Of a stretch of DNA of 21,381 bases, positions 17,297-21,381 are shown one piece after another (the stretch's first letter is position 1; each line of letters starts with the position of its first letter). Both the position numbers and the translations under genes were made by a program. The stretch spans positions 1 through 21,381 of the forward strand of contig JALSQD010000003.1 in assembly GCA_026985615.1 (NCBI GenBank). Direction: 5' to 3'. The notes below the pieces were generated by a model, which ran no database searches, was not told the DNA's origin, and worked only from the letters and a program-made list of their open reading frames with translations. Source of the DNA: Thermaceae bacterium (GTDB taxonomy: Bacteria; Deinococcota; Deinococci; Deinococcales; Marinithermaceae).

Positions 17297-18502
17297 ATGA
17301 ACCGGAGGGATCTGCTCAAAACCCTGGGGGCATTGGGAGCGCTAGGCCTCACGCCGGGCTTTCAGCTGGGCTTCGCCGGCAGGGGGCGCGAGGAGCGGGT
17401 GCTCGTGGTCGTCTTCATGCGCGGCGGGGCCGACGCGCTTGCGCTGGCCGCCCCCCACGCCGAAGGCGGTTTCTATTACGACCGCAGGCCCACCGTGGCC
17501 GTGCCCGAGCCGGGGCGCCCGGGCGGCGGGCTCGACCTCGACGGCCGCTTCACCTTCCACCCTGCGCTGGCCCCGCTCTTCGAGCTCTACCGCGAAGGCA
17601 GGCTGGCGGTGGTGCACGCTGCGGGGCTGTCCGTACGAACCCGCAGCCACTTCGACGCGCAGCAGTATGTGGAGTCGGGCACGCCCGACGACAAATCAAG
17701 CCGCACCGGCTGGTTGGGGCGCCATCTGGCGCTCACCGCCGGTGCGGACGCCTCGCCCTTCCGGGGCGTGGGGATGGGCGACGTGGTGCCCGCCTCGTTG
17801 CTGGGACCGGTGCAGCCGCTGGCGCTGCGCGCGCTCGAGGCGTTCCGACTGCACGGGCGCGAGGGCGAATGGCCGGCCATGCAGCGTAGCCTGCGCGCGC
17901 TCTACGCCTCCGACCCGCTGGCGCCGGTGGCCCGAAACGTCTGGGAAGCGCTCGCGACCCTGGAGGGCCTGGCCGAGCGCCCCGCCCCCGCCTACCCGGA
18001 AACCCCCTTCGGACAGCGGCTCGCCACTGTGGCGCGCCTGATCCGGGCCGGGGTGGGGCTCGAGGTGGCCGCCCTCGACGCCGACGGCTGGGACACGCAC
18101 GAAGATCAGGGCACCCTGGAAGGCGCGTTCGCCGGACTGGCGGAGGACTGGGCGCGTAGCCTGGCCGCGTTCTGGAACGACCTCGGCCCCCACGGTCGCC
18201 GGGTAACGGTGGTGGCGCTGAGCGAGTTCGGCAGGCGGGTCGAGGAAAATGCCAGCGGCGGGACCGACCACGGCCACGGCGGCGCCATGTGGCTGCTGGG
18301 CGCCGGCGTGCGCGGAGGGCGGGTCTACGGCCGCTGGCCGGGCCTGGCGGTAGCGGCGCTGGACGACGGCGACCTGGCCGTGACCACCGACGTGCGCGAC
18401 GTGCTCGCCGAGGTGGTGGTGCGGGGGCTGGGCAACCCGCGCGTGGACGAGGTGTTCCCGGGATACCGGCCGCGGTTCCTGGGGCTCATGGAGGAGGCGT
18501 GA
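17297..18502 (+). CDS. DUF1501 family protein with twin-arginine signal
   Basis: 401-residue exported protein. The N-terminus MNRRDLLKTLGALGALGL carries a twin-arginine motif (RRDLLK, 3-8) and a hydrophobic core, so Tat export of a folded, perhaps metal-containing protein is expected. Family motifs are intact: FMRGGADAL (40-48), LDGRFTFHPAL (81-91), SHFDAQQY (117-124), GWDTHEDQG (264-272), SEFGRRVEEN (309-318) and GTDHGHGG (322-329). The fold is distantly related to alkaline phosphatase/sulfatase proteins, but no enzymatic activity is established. The open frame extends seven codons upstream into DUF1800; ATG at 17297 was chosen because AAAGGAGG precedes it and the Tat signal starts there. 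Its TGA is two bases before the next start. Confidence 0.94.
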   Translation: MNRRDLLKTLGALGALGLTPGFQLGFAGRGREERVLVVVFMRGGADALALAAPHAEGGFYYDRRPTVAVPEPGRPGGGLDLDGRFTFHPALAPLFELYREGRLAVVHAAGLSVRTRSHFDAQQYVESGTPDDKSSRTGWLGRHLALTAGADASPFRGVGMGDVVPASLLGPVQPLALRALEAFRLHGREGEWPAMQRSLRALYASDPLAPVARNVWEALATLEGLAERPAPAYPETPFGQRLATVARLIRAGVGLEVAALDADGWDTHEDQGTLEGAFAGLAEDWARSLAAFWNDLGPHGRRVTVVALSEFGRRVEENASGGTDHGHGGAMWLLGAGVRGGRVYGRWPGLAVAALDDGDLAVTTDVRDVLAEVVVRGLGNPRVDEVFPGYRPRFLGLMEEA

Positions 18503-18504
18503 CG

Positions 18505-19269
18505 ATGAAGCGTTGGAGCGGTGTTTTGCTCTCGTTGGTGCTGGGCGCGGCGCTGGCCGCGGGGTCGTTTCTGAATAGCGCCGGGTTTCGGGCGCTCGAG
18601 CCCGAGGCGCGGCAAGCCATCGTGCTAGCGGTGAAAAGCCGGGAGGTCGGGCCGCGCCTCGCGCGCTACCCCGGCTGGACGGCGGGGGCGGAGCAGATCG
18701 AGGACCGGATCTGGCACGTCTGGTTCGAGCGCAAAGAGGAGTGGTTGGGCGAGGCCTACGTAGACCTGGCCACGAAGACGGTACGCGACATCTACCTGCC
18801 CGTCGAACCCACGGAGGCGGAGCTCGCCCGCGCCCTGCCACTGCTGCACAAGGCCGCGCTGGCCGACCCCGAGGTGCGCGCACTGGTCGAGGTGCCCGCC
18901 GAGTGGGACGAGGAGATCGTTTACGACAAGTGGGAGGAGGCCTGGTTCGTCTACTACTGGCGCGGCGACGACGCCGTGGGCGTCCGGCTCGAACGGCAGG
19001 ATGGACGCTACCGCGTGCTCGAGGTGTTCGACCCGTTCGAGCTCGACGCGGCCCAGCAACGGCGGCACGACCAGGACCGGGCGATCCAGATCGCCTACGC
19101 GGCGGAGGCGGTGGGCCGGGCGCTCGAGCCCTACGACGACTGGACCACCTACGCCCAGCCGCTGGGGGGCGGGCACTGGACGGTGGACTTCGCCACCGGA
19201 GACATGACGGTGCTCAGCGTGCTGGTGGACCTGCCGGGCGGACAGGTGCTCGCCGTAGAAGCGCCGTAG
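18505..19269 (+). CDS. Secreted protein with three PepSY-like modules, third gene of the DUF1800-DUF1501 cassette
   Basis: I do not recognise a named family. The 254-residue protein starts with a Sec signal (MKRWSGVLLSLVLGAALAAGS, predicted cleavage near residue 20). The mature part reads as three similar units of about 75 residues: 28-98, 104-178 and 182-254. Each has an Ala-rich helix, a Trp near its centre, and a beta hairpin such as WHVWFERKEEW...YVDLATKTV, WFVYYWRGDDA...VRLERQDGRYRV or HWTVDFATGDMTV, ending in a strand with V/I-L-x-V. This helix-hairpin pattern is like PepSY modules, which often inhibit peptidases or bind envelope partners. GGAGGAGG overlaps the DUF1501 stop, 2 bases away, so the three genes are coupled. 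The longer frame reaching back to 18289 is an artefact. Confidence 0.85.
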   Translation: MKRWSGVLLSLVLGAALAAGSFLNSAGFRALEPEARQAIVLAVKSREVGPRLARYPGWTAGAEQIEDRIWHVWFERKEEWLGEAYVDLATKTVRDIYLPVEPTEAELARALPLLHKAALADPEVRALVEVPAEWDEEIVYDKWEEAWFVYYWRGDDAVGVRLERQDGRYRVLEVFDPFELDAAQQRRHDQDRAIQIAYAAEAVGRALEPYDDWTTYAQPLGGGHWTVDFATGDMTVLSVLVDLPGGQVLAVEAP

Positions 19270-19293
19270 GGCCTGTCGGATCCCCCGAGGAGG

Positions 19294-19653
19294 TCAGCGC
19301 AGGCTCAGGGGCTCGAGCCACCAACCCTCGGGCCCCACGTGTACCCGGGCCACGAGCTGCACGGCGCCGGTGGGCTCACCGATCCGCACGCCACCCGGCG
19401 GCAGGTAGGCAATGCGCGTGCCGTCGCAGAAGCTGCCGTCGGAGCGGGTGCGCATCAGGTTTCCGGCCGGTAACGGCAACCCTTCGCAGACGGCCGGAGC
19501 CTCAGGCGCAAACCAGCTCCAGGCGTAGCCGACGAGCACCACCTCGCGGTCCGCGTAGGCGGCCGGATCGGCCTCGATGGCCGCGAGCGTGGTCGCGCGC
19601 TGCGCAAACGCCAGTCCCGCGAAAAGGATTAGGACGAACCACGCATGGCGCAT
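19294..19653 (-). CDS. Small secreted protein, possible OB-fold
   Basis: 119-residue protein with a Sec signal (MRHAWFVLILFAGLAFA, cleavage predicted before Gln18). The mature part opens with LAAIEADPAAYADREVVLVGY, the pattern of small exported OB-fold domains in which a helix precedes the first strand. It ends in beta-rich VQLVARVHVGPEGWWLEPL. Cys56 and Cys76 could form a disulfide in the envelope. I recognise no specific family. A GTG three codons earlier touches the Shine-Dalgarno, whereas ATG at 19653 is eight bases after AGGAGG and starts the signal. It lies 12 bases after the VOC gene and is convergent with the preceding cassette, only 24 bases apart with no visible terminator between. 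Confidence 0.8.
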   Translation of the reverse strand: MRHAWFVLILFAGLAFAQRATTLAAIEADPAAYADREVVLVGYAWSWFAPEAPAVCEGLPLPAGNLMRTRSDGSFCDGTRIAYLPPGGVRIGEPTGAVQLVARVHVGPEGWWLEPLSLR

Positions 19654-19665
19654 GCCCACCACCTC

Positions 19666-20013
19666 CTAGGGCGCCAGCGGCTCGCCGAACTCCACCTGAT
19701 TGCCCAGGGGGTCGGTGTAGGCCACGGTCCGGAAGCCGAAGTCCTGATCCACCGGAGGCGCCTTGGGGGCGAGGCCCTGGGCCTCGAGCAGCCGCACCAG
19801 GGCGTCCACGTCGTCCACGGTAAAGAAGAGGCCCACGCCCCGGGTCTCCGGGTCGTCGGGGCCGACCTTGTGTAAGGCCAGCCGGGCGGAGCCGGTGTCG
19901 AACTCCACCCACTCGGCGTACTCGGCACAGGCGCGGAACCCCACGGCCTCCTTGTAGAACGCCAGGAGCGGCTCCAGGTCACGCGCGAAGAGGATCACGA
20001 ACCCCAGCTTCAT
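19666..20013 (-). CDS. VOC (glyoxalase/bleomycin-resistance fold) family protein
   Basis: 115-residue single-domain vicinal-oxygen-chelate protein with two beta-alpha-beta-beta-beta units: FVILFARDLEPLLAFYKEAVGF in the first and LFFTVDDVDALVRLLEAQGL in the second, closing with the family signature DPLGNQVEFGEP. Potential metal ligands include Glu37 (VEFD region), His48 and Glu109. The family covers glyoxalase I, dioxygenases and antibiotic-binding proteins, so function is not assigned; methylglyoxal detoxification is one option given mgsA in the window, but the genes are far apart. GGGAGG lies five bases before the ATG. It leads a two-gene unit with the small secreted protein. Confidence 0.88.
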   Translation of the reverse strand: MKLGFVILFARDLEPLLAFYKEAVGFRACAEYAEWVEFDTGSARLALHKVGPDDPETRGVGLFFTVDDVDALVRLLEAQGLAPKAPPVDQDFGFRTVAYTDPLGNQVEFGEPLAP

Positions 20014-20037
20014 GGCGGCCTCCCTTCGGTTGGAGCC

Positions 20038-20043
20038 AGTATA
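20038..20043 (-). promoter_or_regulatory. Candidate -10 box of the VOC gene
   Basis: Minus-strand TATACT (5/6 match) about 25 bases upstream of the VOC start. TTGACT (20057-20062) is a good -35 hexamer but only 13 bases away, too close for a normal spacer. Confidence 0.4.
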
Positions 20044-20086
20044 CCGTGGCTCAAAAAGTCAAAATCAATTACCGTTCATGGGTTTA

Positions 20087-20107
20087 CTACGAACTACCAA
20101 CCACAAG
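20087..20107. repeat. Degenerate heptanucleotide repeat, tract 1
   Basis: Three 7-bp units CTACGAA, CTACCAA and CCACAAG in perfect register, decaying into CCGCC on the right. Confidence 0.55.
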
Positions 20108-20192
20108 CCGCCTTTTATTCGTTCCCCCGGGCGAGCGAACCCTGCAGCGAGCAAGACCCGGGAGCTTATCCTGAACCAGATTCAGCGCCTGT

Positions 20193-20208
20193 CCCTACGA
20201 AAGTAGGG
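20193..20208. other. Stem-loop with GAAA tetraloop
   Basis: Arms CCCTAC and GTAGGG (6 bp, perfect) close a GAAA loop on the plus strand, a stable GNRA hairpin. No T-run follows on either strand. It could be part of an RNA structure or a decayed repeat. Confidence 0.4.
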
Positions 20209-20255
20209 CCCATGCTGTACGAATAGCCGAGATTTCACCGCCGCTGACGGGCCTA

Positions 20256-20297
20256 CTACAAGCCGCAAGCTACGGGCTACAGGCTACAAGCTACGGG
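20256..20297. repeat. Heptanucleotide tandem repeat, six units
   Basis: Six consecutive 7-bp units fit consensus CYRCRRG without an indel. Units 1 and 5 are CTACAAG, units 3 and 6 are CTACGGG, unit 2 is CCGCAAG and unit 4 is CTACAGG. Variation is nearly all transitions at positions 2, 3, 5 and 6. Confidence 0.75.
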
Positions 20298-20314
20298 CGC
20301 AATCTTTTAGTTCA

Positions 20315-20342
20315 CCACGTACTACGTACCGCGCGCCGTAAG
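20315..20342. repeat. Degenerate heptanucleotide repeat, tract 3
   Basis: Four 7-bp units (CCACGTA, CTACGTA, CCGCGCG, CCGTAAG) share the CYRC core with the other tracts except the last. The register is shifted by 3 bases from the six-unit tract. Confidence 0.45.
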
Positions 20343-20348
20343 GCGCGC
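20331..20348 (-). terminator. GC-rich hairpin downstream of gatB
   Basis: A 7-bp perfect stem, GCGCGCC/GGCGCGC, with a 4-nt loop lies 12 bases after the gatB stop. A third GCGCGC run (20353-20360) reaches the stop codon and offers alternative pairings. No T-run follows, so it is only a possible terminator. Confidence 0.4.
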
Positions 20349-20359
20349 TTAGGCGCGCG

Positions 20360-21381
20360 CTAAACCTCCACCCCGATCTTCTCCGCCAGCAATTTGCGCA
20401 CCAAGTCGGGGCGGGCGGTGCCGCGGGTGGCCTTCATCACCTGGCCCAGCAGGGCGTTGATGGCTTTGGTCTTGCCACCTTTTATCTGCTCGACCACAGC
20501 GGGGTTGCTGGCGATGACCTCGTCCACGATCTTCGCCAGCGCTCCCTCGTCGCTCACCGCCTCGAGCCCCCGCTCCTTCACCAATCGCGCCGGGTCGGCC
20601 CCCTCCATCACCTCCGGCAGTAGCTCCTTGGCCACCCGGCTGGTGATCTTCCCTTCGTCCGCCAGCTTCACGAGGGCCGCCAGATGCTCGGGGGTGAGGC
20701 CGGTCTCGGCCGCGGTCTTCTCGCTGGCCGCCAAGAACCCGCGCACGTCGGCGTTGAGCCAGTTGGCGAGTGCCTGGGTCGGGGCCCCGGCCTCTAGAGC
20801 CGCGTCGAAGAGGCCCGAGAGTTCGCGGTCGTAGGCCAGGATCTCGGCGTCGTAGGCCTTGACGCCGGCCTCCTGGTAGCGCCGCATCTTCTCGGCCGGC
20901 AACTCGGGCATGGCCGCGCGCACGCGCTCGAGCCATTCTTCGGTAACGTGCAGCATGGGAATGTCGGGCTCGGGCATGTAGCGGTAGTCGGCCTCGCCCT
21001 CCTTGGTGCGCATCAGGTAGGTACGGCCGGCGTTTTCGTCCCAGCCCAGGGTGGCCTGCTCGATTTTGCCACCCTTCTTGAGAATCTTCGTCTGCCGCTC
21101 TATTTCGTACTCGAGCGCTTTCTGGACGCTCCTGAACGAGTTCAGGTTCTTGATCTCCACCTTGGTGCCCAGCGGCTCGCCCGGCCGGCGCACGCTCACG
21201 TTCACGTCGGCCCGCATCTTGCCCTCCTCGGGGTTGGCGTCGGAGATGCCGAGTGTCTGGGCAATGGCCCGCAGGTGGTTCAAAAAGAGCCGCGCCTGCT
21301 CCGGGCTCTTGATGTCGGGCTCGGTCACCAGCTCGATCAGCGGGCTGCCGGCGCGGTTGAAGTCGAGCAGGGTGTGGTCCG
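20360..21381 (-). CDS. gatB: Aspartyl/glutamyl-tRNA amidotransferase subunit B, N-terminus cut by window edge
   Basis: Kinase-like subunit of GatCAB, which converts Glu-tRNA(Gln) and Asp-tRNA(Asn) to the amide forms. The 339 visible residues begin DHTLLDFNRAGSPLIEL and continue VTEPDIKSPEQA, the conserved GatB catalytic core, followed by MRADVNVSVRRPGEPLGTK and EIKNLNSF, a helical linker, and the C-terminal YqeY-like tRNA-binding domain ending LLAEKIGVEV. A GTG at 21328 could be mistaken for a start, but the frame and family similarity run to the edge, so the gene is truncated; full-length GatB is about 470-480 residues. Neighbours upstream are not visible. Confidence 0.97.
   Translation of the reverse strand, partial: DHTLLDFNRAGSPLIELVTEPDIKSPEQARLFLNHLRAIAQTLGISDANPEEGKMRADVNVSVRRPGEPLGTKVEIKNLNSFRSVQKALEYEIERQTKILKKGGKIEQATLGWDENAGRTYLMRTKEGEADYRYMPEPDIPMLHVTEEWLERVRAAMPELPAEKMRRYQEAGVKAYDAEILAYDRELSGLFDAALEAGAPTQALANWLNADVRGFLAASEKTAAETGLTPEHLAALVKLADEGKITSRVAKELLPEVMEGADPARLVKERGLEAVSDEGALAKIVDEVIASNPAVVEQIKGGKTKAINALLGQVMKATRGTARPDLVRKLLAEKIGVEV

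Larger units (their letters stand above)
20014..20359. other. Gene-free gap between gatB and the VOC gene, rich in repeats and hairpins
   Basis: 346 bases with no supportable gene. It contains three tracts of degenerate heptanucleotide repeats, a stem-loop with a GAAA tetraloop and GC-rich hairpins near the gatB stop, each listed separately. Base composition is visibly lower in GC than in the flanking genes. A 64-codon plus-strand frame (20012-20206) has no family resemblance or SD. Confidence 0.6.

Noticed and set aside
18289..18504. 72-codon extension of the secreted protein into DUF1501
   Set aside because: Gly/Arg-rich out-of-frame reading of DUF1501; the signal peptide begins at the ATG at 18505 after a good SD.
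20012..20206. 64-codon plus-strand frame in the repeat-rich gap
   Set aside because: No SD, no family resemblance, and it begins inside the VOC start region on the other strand.

Overview
The window reads as a GC-rich chromosomal segment of a bacterium in Deinococcota, most probably family Thermaceae (a relative of Thermus, Meiothermus, Oceanithermus or Marinithermus). The reasons are a PilF-type pilus ATPase with three N-terminal GSPII modules and a tetracysteine zinc motif, the cinA-thpR-recA-rny gene order, a RecA and a methylglyoxal synthase that read like Thermus proteins, and several promoters whose -10 box lies 6-7 nt before the start codon, the leaderless pattern common in this phylum. 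Genus is not resolved from the sequence alone.

Layout. Bases 1-1034 (-): the first 344 codons of a double-NBD ABC transporter ATPase of the nucleoside/sugar (BMP) type, running off the left edge, with its own near-consensus promoter. Bases 1135-4922 (-): pilB(pilF)-pilT, the extension and retraction motors of type IV pili, which also serve DNA uptake in Thermus. Bases 5003-7659 (-): a compact operon in transcription order M42 aminopeptidase, MazG-like protein, PgeF/YfiH, YqeG-like HAD phosphatase, with overlaps or very short gaps. Base 7691 (+): mgsA, divergent from that operon across a 31-bp gap that holds a candidate leaderless promoter in each direction. Bases 8065-8729 (-): a VapBC-type toxin-antitoxin pair whose toxin gene shares a CTAG stop palindrome with mgsA. 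Bases 8855-13357 (+): cinA-thpR-recA-rny, a recombination/RNA-processing operon closed by a perfect 28-nt palindrome.

Bases 13652-15810 (+): a LytS-type membrane histidine kinase and its LytTR response regulator. These are followed by a DUF1800-DUF1501-secreted protein cassette (15897-19269, +). DUF1501 carries a twin-arginine signal, DUF1800 has none, and the third protein appears to be three copies of a PepSY-like module. This signalling-plus-export block is the least understood part of the window and the best candidate for an undescribed system. Bases 19294-20013 (-): a small secreted protein and a VOC/glyoxalase-fold protein. Bases 20014-20359 hold no convincing gene but contain degenerate heptanucleotide tandem repeats and several hairpins. 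Bases 20360-21381 (-): the C-terminal 339 codons of gatB, cut by the right edge.

How the genes fit together: pilus motors plus cinA/recA make a competence and recombination theme. The M42-MazG-PgeF-YqeG operon looks like metabolite and peptide housekeeping. The two-component pair may sense an envelope signal and control the secreted DUF1800/DUF1501 cassette, but that link is inferred from position only. Many long open frames on the strand opposite pilB, recA, rny and others are by-products of high GC and were not annotated.
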